A stretch of 64,000 nucleotides of DNA from Apostichopus japonicus (taxonomy: Eukaryota; Echinodermata; Holothuroidea; Aspidochirotida; Stichopodidae). The stretch lies in contig NC_092575.1 in assembly GCF_037975245.1 (NCBI RefSeq), forward strand, positions 10,923,501 through 10,987,500. The letters are read 5' to 3'. Positions 1-14,000 of this stretch are shown here, in pieces (position 1 is the first letter of the stretch; every line of letters begins with the position of its first letter). The notes beneath the pieces were generated by a model. That model made no database searches. It was not told where the DNA came from and saw only the letters and a list, made by a program, of their open reading frames with translations. A program made the translations under genes and the position numbers.

Positions 1-269
1 CCTTTTTCAAGTACTAGACTTTTGGTAGGAATTCTTGAATGTGTCGGAACAGCTGTTGATGGATAGATTGCATTTCAACTCCCAGCAGGGATTAGCATTA
101 TATAGGGATTAGCATACAGGGATTAGCATACAAAGCAACACTGCTAAGAACACAAATCTGAATTTATTTGAACAGCCAATATATGAATATATCTGGCTGA
201 GGGAGTTACTTGTTTTTATCTTATGAATAAGGCAACATTTGAAGGCCTATCAATATCAAATTTACTTAC

Positions 270-383
270 ACTGTTCACAGACACGGCCTTCGAATTCTTC
301 CGGGCAGATGCAACTGAAGAAGGTACCAGAGTTCACGCAAGTGGCAGCATTCTGACAGGGGTTTGAGAAACAGGCATCGACCA
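270..383 (-). CDS. EGF exon 22, last exon inside the window
   Basis: The pattern is [12 protein letters not shown]-x8[12 protein letters not shown] followed by EQ. Both O-glucose and O-fucose motifs are present. The acceptor is TATACAG and the donor GTAAGT at 269-264. The intact donor shows the gene continues beyond the left edge. Confidence 0.87.
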
Positions 384-3300
384 CTGTATAGGAGAGAAAT
401 GGATGTTGTAGGAGGAAGTGAGGGAATAATCAGCTATTATTGTCTGCTGCAAGTCATCTCAAATATAAATCAAGAATTTCAAGTAATCCCACCGACTGTC
501 ATCATGTCTGTTTCACCGTATAAAAATCTCTTCCAGTAGCCTGCATTTTGCCCCCTTTTCTGTGGTTTTAGTTGCAGCCAACAGGAATGAATAAACGTAG
601 GTATATAACCACTCTTTTACTCTTATACACATATTTCATACTTATCATTTCTTTTGGCTAGAGGTTGCTGTAGATACATTCCACATGGTAATGATCTACT
701 TTGCGACAGTGTGCAATGTGATAACAGCTCCTGCACATACAAACTGCAAGATCCACCTACCACTAGGACATGACTTGTGCCAAAAAAAAAGAGTAAAAAG
801 TTATTCTATTGTCTATTGTTCTATTGTCGTTTAAAAGCAAAAAGGTAAGACCCTTATCAGAAGATACTCCCTTGTCGGTTGTGATAACTTATGTATATAT
901 ATAAAAAAAATTGATATAATTCTTTCAATTTTTGGATGATACTCAAAGGCATTTTCAAGAGAGCTTAACGTCATTATCACTTTTGTGATACTTACATATG
1001 GCACAACTTTCTCCTGCATAGCCAGTTCTTGTGCAATCACAGCTGCCGCCAATACAGATACCTCCATTTAAGCAAACAATTGCATCACAGGGATCGGGAG
1101 CTGACCGACAAGAAAGCAACGAAAAACAAGGAAATGAAATTAAATGAAAGGAAACAAGGAAGAACGCTTCTGTAATCACCGGTACAGATAGTTAAACGTA
1201 AATAATCTGATATATAATGGACAAATTCTGCACGGCAGAGATTTTGATTCTCAAAAGTGGTGATCGTAATGCGACTTTCAATGGCTACAACCCCCACCCC
1301 CCCTTACAAGTTCACAGAGCAGCCTTGGTGGCAAAGTAAACTTGTATGATGCTGGGGGTGGGGAGGGGGGGAGTTATAGTAGTCAGCCTCTGTGCTCTTG
1401 TATTGATGATTGATGTTGGCAGCTATTGAGACATATTAAGTACTACCATTGGCAGAACTATGAAGAGGAGTGACAATTGACCAGCACGATTAAGACCAAA
1501 CCTGAACCATAAAGGAAAGACAACAGAAACATCACAGACTTAGACAAGTCACGGTATAAATTTTGGACTGTAATGGTATCATACTTAGTGCTTTCCAAGA
1601 TCTTGGTCTACCCAAACCTTCCCAGCCCCCCCCCCCCCCTTAGTTGCAGCTCTTACAGCCAAAATGACAAATAAAGAGTAACTAAATATGCTGTCATTTT
1701 AGTTGGTTTTTGGTACAAATACTTGATTACCTTTCACCCCTGGATGACAAGTGAAAATACAAGACGTCTCATGGTAAAAAAGAGATATCATTAGTGGCAC
1801 TATGAGATCACACAAATAATGGAAGTCAACATGACATGACATTTAAACCATGATATTGTTCACATTGAAAATGGAATGTGGTTGTACAAAGCAGGTTTGA
1901 AGGAAGTGGTGGAGGGGCAGGGGGGGGCATTATTGTTTATTGCATGCATCTCTATCACATCTGATAAAGAGATGGTGGTTGGCTGTCTCTCTTAACCAAT
2001 GGGTAAAGAGTTTAGCGAGACAGAATTGGTTACCTTTACATCCGAGTGGTTGGTTCATATTACTTTCTAGAACAGGTCAGTTTAACATTGCGATCTGACG
2101 GATGACCTTATAAGTTATTCGTAATGTCTGAAAGATTTGACGTGATTATCAAAGTGACTTACGTGTCTCGCATCTGGTACCGGAGAAGCCTGCAGTGACC
2201 GAACAGTCACAGTCAAAGGAGGTGATACGATTGTAACAATCTGCCTCGTTCAGACAAGGATCGGATAGACATGGATCAGGGACTAGGAAGAAATTAAAAA
2301 TTTAAAGTTAGAAGATGTTTGTTCTACTCAATCATTTATCATAATAGAATATATTTGTGGTTGGTTTTCTGCACATAACCTATCTAACCTCCTTGGTGAA
2401 GTTTTTCATATTCATAACAGAGCTAATTATTAAACAGATAGTTATATTGTCATTTCATATTTTAAAAAAAAATGTTCTTGAAGTGACAATAATATCACAG
2501 ATTTAGATCTACACAGTAGTCCTGCAAACTTGTAACATTATATGCAGTGACAGGAAACAGGTTTTTGACCTTTTTTTGTTTTGTTTCAAAGCCTTAATTA
2601 GACAAGGTAAATGTAAACTAAACTTATATAAGAGCCTACTTCTTAATAGCAAAACACTCGATTATCATTTGATGTTCACACTCAACTTATTCCCCTAATA
2701 TGGTATGTTGTAACCACACTAGTCTATTGGTGACAGAACTCTGAAACGGGAATTGGGTTTAGTTGTTGGCACATCATATATTGTTCACTGTTCACCACTC
2801 TGTCATATTCTCTTCATGACATTTCACCTTTGTGTCTTCATTCACACTTAAGTCAGTCTTTACAAACATCCCTCCTGTTCATTCTTTTCTAATTTCACTC
2901 AATTTAGTCTTTACTTTGTCTCCCTTTCACTGTCTACTTATTTGTTGTAACATATAACTATATGTAACATATAACTATATAACTATAACAAAGATATAAC
3001 TATATGTTGTAATATATAACATATAACTATATGTTGTAACATATTACTATATGTAGTCAAACTATATGTTGTTCATTGTTCACTACTCTTTCATGTTCTC
3101 TCAATGTTTTTGTTCTTTTAACATATAACTGTCTGTTCTTTTTCTATTGTTGAACTTCAGTATTTTGTATAATATTTGCTGCTATCTACCCGGTGCCTAT
3201 ACAAGGCTAACAGTTTATAATCCATTGTTTTACATTACATATACTTTACATCGCAAAAGAAAAGCTGAAATCGCAGTTTGTTATTATCTACAAGTCTGAT

Positions 3301-6300
3301 CTTACCAATCTGACAAGTTAATCCAGTGAATCCTGGCACAGTTGTAGTTGAACAGTCACACGAGTAAACGTTACCGAGTGAAGTACAGCTTCCACCATTT
3401 TGACAGGGATTGGAAGCGCAGGGATTTGGGGCTACAGAAGGCAATAATGGAAAATATGTATGCATTTTACATTAATACGTTACTTTTTTTTATACAAGTG
3501 CTTAATAGTTTACACTGTTGTGTTCCACAAATTTACAAGCATTGGAGAGAATGCCGATGTGCTAAGTTAACTAAATTTATATCGATTACAAAAAGAAAAA
3601 GAAACGTCTACACTATACTTGTGTCATACTAAATTCAAGTATTGACTAAAATAATAATAAAATAATAATTCTGCACACTCAGATAAGGTTAAAAAAAAAA
3701 CACAAAATTGATCACTCATGCATGCAGAGGCCATTACCCATATTTGAAATTAATGCATTTCAACAAAACTTGCATAATGGAGCTGAGTCTGAATCATTCA
3801 GCAATTTTCAAGTTCTGCGACTAAGGTATGCTTTTCAGATTAATTTACTTGACATATTCAACTATAAGCCATTGACGAGAGCGATGGATTTCCTGCGTTT
3901 TTCTTTTCCTTTTAACTTTAAGACAGTTGGAACAGATTAATTACTTAATACGCTGAGATCATTCTTCAAACCTGAAGAGATTGAAAAGGAATGACTGTAT
4001 AGTCTACATGTCTACAGTAAAGTATAAACTTGGTTAATACCAGACTTCACTCTAGACAGGGTAGAGTGTCAGTGCTTATGTTGAGATGAGACAGGTAAGC
4101 GAGGGAAACAACATCAATCTAACACAATGTGCAATCTGAATGAATATTTATAGTGAGGCACTTCTGCACACTGAATATGCATTGATTCCTTTCATAGTCA
4201 TGCTGTTACATATGCATCCTCCATATAATCATTACAAAAGGAAGGAAGCTCATACTGCACACATTCCAAAGAAATGACTTCATGAATATTTATAGCGAGG
4301 TACTTCTGCACACTGAATATGCATTGATTCCTTTCATAGTCATGCTGTTACATATGCATCATCCATATAATCATTACAAAAGGAAGGAAGCTCATACTGC
4401 ACACATTCCAAAGAAATGACTTCATGAATATTTATAGTGAGGTACTTCTGCACACTGAATATGCATTGATTCCTTTCATAGTCATGCTGTTACATATGCA
4501 TCCTCCATATACTCATTACAAAAAGAAGGAAGCTCATACTGCACACATTCCAAAGAAATGACTTCAACTAAAGTCTAGACTCATTTCGGAAACCCGTTCT
4601 CACTCTTTTGTTCCCTCTTGACCCTGCACAATTAAACATTTCAAAGTCCATAATATCCTTACGGCACACAGTAGCTCAGTGGCGTAACCAGAGGAAGGCC
4701 AGGGGGAAAAGCCCCCCCCCCAAATACGCTTTGTGCTACAGTCTTGCCCCCCCAAATGAAATCCAGTGACATTTTTTTCGAGTTCTAATCACAAGTATTC
4801 ATACCTCAGGGCTCATGTTCAAACTTCATATAAGGTCAGAACTTGGTAATCAGACCGAGATATTGAACATTTTGGGCCTTCATCATACCTACATACAGAG
4901 ACCGTCGATCAATATCGTTGTGGATGTGTATTTGTGCAGAACAGGTGCCCATTAATACATATATTTCTTGGTAATTTCTATCATCAGCCATCACAGGGTT
5001 GCCCCCCTAACATTAAAATGCTGGCTACGCCACCACAGTAGCTTCCACTCATGGCATACTCTGCTGCCACACCCACCCTTACCAGTTTGACAGAAGACTC
5101 CTGTGTAACCATCCTGACACTGACATATGAAGTAGGAAAAGAAATTCAGACAGTTCCCATTATCTAAACATGGTTCGGAGGCACACGCATTTGGAGCTGA
5201 AGAAAAGAAAAATTAATGCAAATTATTTGGACATGTGATTTAAGAATTAAAAAATTAAAATTAAAATAATAATAGAGAAAAAATTCTTATTTATGATCTA
5301 AACAAATTCCTTTGACAGAGTCGCTGTATGATAGTTTCACTTCGATTTACGATTTGATCGACAACTCTCGGGATGGCAAACTAATTTTGTGCTCTGCTGG
5401 TCATGAAACTAACACCAGTTTTAGGTCATAAAAGAATTCAAAATGTTTTTTTCGATTCAGCATTCGAACAGATGATAATCATTGTAGTACATAAAAAAAA
5501 AGAAAACCTTAATAACAATTCAACCGCACATGACTTCATCAAACCATATTTAATTTTGCTAAAGTTTTCAGTTTTGTGTTTCAAAGGGTTATGAAAACTT
5601 TAACATTTTTTTTTTTTGGCAAAATGGGAATAAGGCCTGTTTTTAGCTTTTTAGTTGTTTCTTTAGTTGTCTTCACAGGTGGTCAATGATAATAGAACAT
5701 TTTGATTGTAATTTACTTACGGTTGAAGAATTCACAGTTGCCTCCCACATAATAGAGCGGGCAGATGCAGTTATACCTTTCTCCGTTCTGAAGACAGGTT
5801 CCCCCATTTTCACATGGCTCAGAAGTACATGAATTATCTTTGAAAGAAAGCAAAGAAAATCGAAACACCGTAAAAATTAATTACATAGAGTCTTTGGTAC
5901 CTAGAATTCAACATTTAAATCTACACAAAACCACAAGCCTTAAAAATATATTATACAGACAAATGTAGAAATACATAAATAAACACAATGGTCCAACTCC
6001 AATCCTTATGACTTCTGATTTGCTTTTGAATTTTTTTTCAATTCATTTTAGAAAAAACTTTGCCCCCAAATGTGAAGAAGTTGACTGTCGAACTCATGGG
6101 CTTTAACTAATCAAAAGTGATATATATATATTTTTTTTACATTTTTCTTGAAACCTCAACCTTTGTTATAATCCTTACTACTATTAGCATTATTATTACT
6201 ATTATTATGTATTTTGTATTTTGCCCTTACCTGGAGTAAACATCTCACAGTAAGTTCCTGTATAAAATTCAGGACACTGGCAAACAAGACCAAGCTGGCT

Positions 6301-8006
6301 GCCTCCCCTTAGACAGGTGGCTCCATTCTGACAAGGATCATTCAGACAAGGATCTGCAAACATACAGCAGAATAGCAACACTCTTTAAATTATTCTACTG
6401 TCCCCTGCTTTGAATACATGAACTACATTATGACACAAAATTATTTAATTCATAAATATATTACAAATGGTCTCGAAGTTTACAAATTATAAAAAAAATA
6501 TATATAAATATATATATTAAAAAAATAAAAATAGAAACCCTGTTCCATTCAGTGGGCCAAACTTATAATAGTCCCTGATTTCTTTCAATTCTCAACATTT
6601 CTTGTTTTACCTATCAACCTATACCAAGTACTTCTCAAACTAAGATGGCAAACGATCACACAAAAACAACTTCCATTATGTTGTCTTTTCCATCAAATGA
6701 TGGCTAACGAGCCAGTTTAATAGTTCCTGATTTCTTTCAACTATCAACAGTTCCTATTTTACCTATCAACCTATACCAAGTTCTTCTCACACTAAGATTG
6801 CAAATGATCACACAAAATCAACTTCCTTTATGTTGTCTTTTCCATCAAATGATGGCTAACGAGCCAGTATAATAGTTCCTGATTTCTCTCGATTCTCAAC
6901 ATTTCTTGTTTAACATATCAACCTATACCAAGTACTTCTCAAACTAAGGTTGCAAATGATCACACAAAAACAACTTCCTTAATTTTGTCTTTTCCCATCA
7001 AATGATGGCTAACAAGCCAGTATAATAGTTCCTGATTTCTTTCAATTCTCAACATTTCTTGTTTTACCTATCAACCTATACCAAGTACTTCTCAAACAAA
7101 GATTGCAAATGATCACACAAATACAACTTCCTTTATTTTGTCTTTTCCATCAAATGATGGCTAACGAGCCAGTATAATAGTTCCTGATTTCTTTCAATTC
7201 TCAACATTTGTCACCCAAACATGTTCTTACTTTAATATTATCTTAATGAAATATCTAGCATGCTAATGAGTAAATTTCATATTCAGAGGTTATTTTAACA
7301 AGAATCTGTGAATGGCCACTTCAAAACCCATAAGGCATCTATGCTAAGGCATAACAGCGTCAGAAAATTCCACTTTTGTTAGTTTGCAAAAGGTTGTTTG
7401 CATATATATGTAACATAGTAATACTATAAGCTACATCATCAAGAAAAAATATCCATATAAGAAAAAATATCCTAACATGTCAGTTTACGCAAGACAGTAA
7501 CAAAATTGTTAAAATATTTTGGCAAACCAAATATACTCTACTATTAAAATGTGATGAATACTTACCCAATCAACTAAATGCACAAAAAGGTTTAGTTACA
7601 AATAGGAATAAAGCACATTTCTGTGACAAGAATGTGACTTTACCAAATATACCGTTCATTAATAAATTATTGCCAAACTTTGTTAGCTGCGGGTAAAGGT
7701 GTCCATTTTATTATGGGTGAAAATTTATGGATTATTAACCAGGAACGGTTAAAAAATAAATGAAATGTAGTAATAAATATGACACGCATGAAGAGATATG
7801 TTCGAAAGCCGATTGTCAAGAATGATAATTCTGTCATCCTGGGATATTAAAGTTTCATATATAGCATCCTTTCTGATGCTTCCATCCACACTGATGAGAA
7901 TATATATATATATATATAGATATATATACATATATATATATATCTATTGTAGTATGTAATGTATTTATATATATATATATATGTACACACACAAATATAT
8001 ATATAT

Positions 8007-8037
<31 letters not shown>

Positions 8038-11000
8038 AATATATATATATATATGTATACACACAAGTATATATATATATATATATATATACAAATATAT
8101 ATATACAACTTTAATTTTATCTAACTACTTTTGACCAGTGACATTTATAGCAATAAAAACCTGCATATGGCTCTTCATGTTATGTCAGTTAGTATTGACA
8201 ATCACCCGGCCCTTCAATTGAAAGAGATGTCCCCTGAGGTATAAGTACTAAGATTTAATATCAACAACTATTGCACATTGTATAGTCTCTACCGGAATGC
8301 AATTTCATCTCACATTATCTGTTACCAAGGTAATATTCATATTCTTCATCAACACACATACAGTACCTCACTCATCAAAGTAATCTTTGAATCAAAGTTA
8401 AGAAGAGCTCTTACAAGAAAAAAATATCATTAAGTGGGTTGCAGAGGAGTTAGTTTTGTTAATAATACAAAATAGATTTGAAATATACACCATATGTGTA
8501 GGATGGTATGAAAGTCACCAAGAAAAAGTGAAGGAAAGGAAAGGAAACAAGCTACTTATATTTATATATTTGTGTTTCACTTTAACTAGGGAATCATGAT
8601 AAAGTTGTTTTTACCAAGTACTTATGCCTGTGCATTCTGTCATACATAGACAGTAAAGTTTCTTTGACTCTACATATCCTCCCCAGGTTGGTAGGTAAAA
8701 GAGTTGTAACAAAAGTTAAGAATTCTTAAAAAGTGAATGAAACAGGAAGATAAATCATAGGTTATCAACCACAAACCCCCCCCCCCAAAAAAAAAAAATA
8801 ACTAGTACCCCGTATTACACTCAGGTAGGTTTAAGCCACCAGAATCCTTGCTGCATCTGTAGTAAACATATCAGAACAGTAAAACGAAGAAGGCTTCAGT
8901 AATTAATTCAGTATACATTTACAGAAAATGAGATCATTCCGTAGGACTTTCTTGTTCTTGTGTTTTTAAGAGTTGACTCATTTTCAAGGTAATTGGATGT
9001 CTACGATAATACTTATTAAATTAATATTTCTATCTATATATCAAAGAACTAATAGAACAGAACGACAAAGAAATTATTGCACTATCTAGTTATTCTTAAA
9101 TATTTAGCATCTACTATCCAATATGATTCATTTATTGTTCTTAACATAACCAGTTTCCTCTGACAGGTGAAGAAGTTAGAATTTTGGACATGTTACTCAT
9201 AGCATACCTTAAAAGGTAAACCCCCCTCCCCCCCCCCCCACAAAAAAAAGAGAGGAGATATATTGATCTCTGTTCACATCTGATCCTAATCAACTAGAGA
9301 GCACCAAATTTAACACACAGAAAAAGAGCTGTGAAAATTAAATCTCTGAACGTAATACTGTTCTGGACCAAACTTGGAGATTTTATTCTACCGACCCAGA
9401 AGTGAACTGGTCGGATTCGACACGGGGGCGGCCCTGCATCAACTTTGAATCGAAGGTGACACTTGATAAAGGTGAGACCTGTATATTTACTCTGCAATTC
9501 ATATGAAAAAGTATATCTGTGTGTACAGCCTACCAGTGAAGGTACCATGCTAAAACAACCTGTCCTATTGTACTGCATTCCAATATATTAAATTTTAAAT
9601 ATAATTCTGCTACTTTGTTCTCTTTTCATTGCAACATATCTAATCCTAATTAAATCACCAGATGTTTGGTTTTCATGCAGCCTATGTGTATATTGGGGGG
9701 GGGTTGTGGGGGAGGGGAGGGGTGCATAACATGTCTTTAATAAAAAAGCCCACACTGGCATTCTTTGTTGAATTCATAACGGTTTAGTTGAGCAATTTAC
9801 TGCTGTACTACATGTATGTATTGTAATGATGACAGCCTGTACTGTTTTGAGTTAACAACTACCAGGGGAAAAATTCTCAGATTGTAATACCAGGGAACTC
9901 CCTGATAACACTGCCTCACACTACCCACTGCAACAGAACCAAAGTGTCATATGTTACAAGTTACAAAAATGGAAAAATCTGGAACAATGTTGGCTTTTCT
10001 TTACATGTGACATCACATCTTAGTTGGTAGTTGTTACATATTTCTAACAATGACTAGGTGTATGTAGCCTTACCGCAGTCAGGAGAAAAGAGTGTGGTTG
10101 TTAGTATTCAGGTATTCATGCAGTTATTGATTTGTATAATTTTGATGTGAAATCAATATTTCAACAAATGAAACTCTTCATATGATGTTGGATTTTTGCT
10201 TATTATATATGTGATACAATATCTCAGTTGGTAGTTATGCCATTTTCTTCTTTCTAGAAATGACTAGTTAATATGTAGGCTACAGTAGTATAACCAGCAT
10301 TGTCAACACAGAGAGACAGCCAGTATAGTTATATGTATGAAGTGTGTACTAATTCCATTTTAAATGGTCAAAAATTTATGTTAAAAAATTATTTTAAAAA
10401 ACCCAAATTAATTGGATCATGACCTACTCTGTAGAATTTATCATGCTTTCATACTAGAAACACTCTGCACCTTTCAGTTACTGTACGTTAGTCCATCACT
10501 GGCATTGATGTCTAGAAGCGGGGGCTGCATCCTTTTTACCAAACGTTCTTGAGTACTTAACATGGTTTTTGCATTAACATATAGTTCTTAATCTTATGGG
10601 AGCAAAAGCCTTCTCTAGTAGTTCTATATGTCAAACATCACTTTCTTTCACATTTTACTAGACTAGACTATTTTTTTGAGTTTTCACTACATTCAACAAG
10701 AGAATGTTGTACGATTCCAAATGGCAAATTAAAGTTTATGCATTTTGTATTTTGTTGTACATAAATTTTCTGTTTCTCTGCCTAAACGTTCTACAATTGA
10801 TCACAATCTGGGGTTTGCTGTGCTGCAAACCACTTGGTTGCTCCTTATTAACAGCTAGTTATAAACTATTTTATTCCAATGCAGAAAATATTGTTCAATA
10901 TAATTTTTTTATAATATTTCAAAGCATATTTAAACTCAACTCTCTTGATGTGATATTTCGATGAACTTAAGAAGTAGACCATGCGACCAGGTACATTATC

Positions 11001-14000
11001 TCTACTTAAATGGTTGAGTTTGCTTCTACCAAACTGTAGCGAAAAAGGAAAAAAATGCAAAACGCAGCTTTTAATAAAATAACAGTCAGATAATTGAGCA
11101 GCTGACCCATTTTTTTTTCACTTTTGTGTCATTTTCCGTATTGTTTTCCCCACTTCGTTAAGTCTGCAACTGATCACTGCAATTGACAGCAGGGCAGAGG
11201 GACTCTCAATGAATATAACCAACACCCTGTAGGGAACATCTAATTTTATGGCTAAAACCACCAGACTTGTCCTAGATGTTAGCTTACATATGAACAGCAA
11301 AACCAAACCATCTATAACCTCTGCAGGGCACATTCAGTAGCTAACATTCCTCCTGATATACAGACTACCAGGTATGAGATGGTTTCTTATGGACTGTCAT
11401 AGATTAACAGGTATTGTGAGGTTAATAATTCTACGTTAATTCTACGTAATTCTACGTTAATAATTTTTCCTCTTCACAAAGCAGTTTTAAGCATTTTATT
11501 CTACCTCAAGATGAGTAGGAACTCTACGTAATTGTGGCTATATGCCACAGTGCACAAAAACTGTTACTGGAATGCCCCGACTGAAAGAGCAGATGAGGAA
11601 GACGCAACTACTGTACAGTTTAATTTGTGAGCTTGACTTTCCCATCACCTTTTCCAACTCACCAAGTTCCTCTGCGCAGGTCAGCCCTCCATAAAACTCG
11701 GGGCACGCACACAGGAACGTTTGACTGTTGCTAAGAAAGCAATCACCTCGGACACATGGATTGGGAGAACATGGGTCTGATGGAGCTTGGAGGAACAATC
11801 AAACACAAACCAAATGGTGCAGGCCTTAATTTACAAAATCTTAACCCCACCCTCCCCCCTGATTTATTGATGACATTAATGTTAGTTTCATGGATATGGA
11901 ATGGCTGCATTGTAATACTGGTGAAGATGGGTTGTTTTTTCCTTCTCCATATATATGGAGTATGGTGGTATGGTACAGTCAGATAAAGCAAGGAAGATGA
12001 TGAAACCATTTGAAGGGTGATTATGCTAGTCTCCAGAGGATGCCATGGGATGCCATTTCCACTTTTGGAAGAATTAATCAAAGCAATTAAGCACGCACGT
12101 ACCACGGGTACCTTACTGATGTCACATGGAGTATATATGTCACTCATGATGTACTATGAATAAACATGACATATTATGAATAAACATGAGATGACTATGA
12201 TGACGATGATGAAGATGATGACGATGTGCCCGTTCATGATCGTGGTGTTATGTTCATGGTTGTCCACTACAAGTTTCCCAGAGAATAAATGTTCTTCACA
12301 CTCACCAATTTCTGAATCACAAGTTGGACCGGTAAACCCGGGGAGACAATTGCAGGAGAAAAAAAATGGGTCTGATGTATTCTGACAGGTTCCTCCATTG
12401 ACACAAGGGTTATTCTCACATATATCTACAGAAGCATGCACAAGACAGTACAATAAACAGAAAAGGTAGGTGAAGAAGAAGAAGAAGAAGAAAAGGAATA
12501 ATACATGCCAAAAGGCAGCAGTGTTTCAAAGAGGCATACCATGCTAGTCACCTTGTCTTTCAAATTGAAAATAAAGTTTGGAATTAGTTTTTGTTTCTCT
12601 TTCTCCTCCGAGACAGTACCGAAAAAAGTATTGGTAACGACCTGACCTTAATAACATGGAGAGACTTCTTTTTATAATACTGGCCAGAACAATAGAACCA
12701 TTTTTTATTCCATAATATTCATTACTCTAGTGTGGATTGATGTGACAGGGCCAATATTTAAGGGGTTTTATTTCTCATTGTCCCTTGGACAGTTAGCTAG
12801 GTCGTAGCTCTTTGGTAGTCCTAATAGCAAATTTGATTCCCCCCCCCCCGCAAAATGAAACAAAATAACAAGGTATGACCAACATGAACACTGTAGGAGA
12901 GATGTGTAGGTCTCTCCTTTGGGTGGATCATTGGCCTACAACTATTTTTGGTTTTAGTTCAGTATCTTCAAAGTGATGGAGGGTGTTACCATTTTACCAT
13001 TAGACTTGTTCGGGAGTATTCAGCTACAATGCAATCTGAATGTGATGTGAAACAACTAGTTTGATGCCCGGACGACCTCCAAAGCTGATTTTGGGCCTCC
13101 GACCAGACAGTCTGGTCGTCTCGGATGCCTATTAAAATTTGCCATTTAAGAACAATGGAAGAAGCCATTCATTGCAGCAATAAAAAAAAAAAAAATAGAT
13201 TGTTTAATTGACATACCATCCAATATAAAGACATTCAAATAAAAAATATTTTTCTAGCAGTTTTCTTTCTTTCCAGAAACAAATACATTAAGCTTCAAGC
13301 TGTACACAGTCATTTCTCTACCCAAATAGGAAGTCTTTGAAGTTTTTGTTGTTTCAACAGAAATTTGGTCGCCTTGGACAACCATTAAAAATTGTCCCCC
13401 AACCTTGTATTTGACTACAACACATCTTTATATTCACTGCAATACATACTACAGCTAAACACACAATCATATGGGAAATAAGTGCTTCATGGACTATGCA
13501 TATACTATCAACACAAAATTGTTCTAAAAATTGAAAATGACCGTGATTCCTGCTGTCATACCAAAAAATTGATATGGATACAATTTATATTTGAACTCTG
13601 AATGATAAAATTATTATCACTGTTGTGTAGCTAGAGAATCGTACTAGTTCACGTAACATTTCCAGTCACATATGTACTACATACACGGTAATCAAAAGAA
13701 ATCAAAATATAGTGGTGCTTGCAGAGACGTTAAGGAACCTGATAGAAAAGTTTAATAGTCCTGATTGTTAATTTGTGGATCGAAAAGGAAGAATTTTATG
13801 AATCAAAAGATGAGAAAAGTAACAATTATCGGAAAATGGAACCTGTGTCATTACAGATCATTTGACTAAAAGAAGTGGTAGTAATTCTGTACATGCAATA
13901 ACAGTCTAACTGTTACTAACAATTAGATAGATAAAATAATAAATAATAAATAAATAAAATAAAATAACAGTCTACCTGTTACTAACAGTTAAATAAATAA

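Larger units (their letters stand above)
6354..11662. other. Long intron between EGF exons 15 and 16
   Basis: Apart from the 152-bp array and the TA microsatellite, I see only AT-rich sequence, poly-C/poly-A tracts (8777-8800, 9220-9250) and a poly-G tract (9697-9720). Short open frames at 9294-9578 and 10704-10964 have no recognisable motif and no splice context. At 5.3 kb this gap is long enough to hide exons of a different domain type, but no six-cysteine exon is visible. Confidence 0.6.

Noticed and set aside
7749-8094. Three overlapping open frames rich in Tyr and Ile
   Set aside because: They are translations of a TA microsatellite.
9294-9578. 94-codon minus-strand frame in the long intron
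   Set aside because: No cysteine pattern, no recognised motif and no matching splice sites.
12306-12425. Calcium-binding EGF in exon 14 (starts D-I-C)
   Set aside because: The full D/N-x-D/N-E/Q-C plus later Asp/Asn and aromatic pattern is not met.
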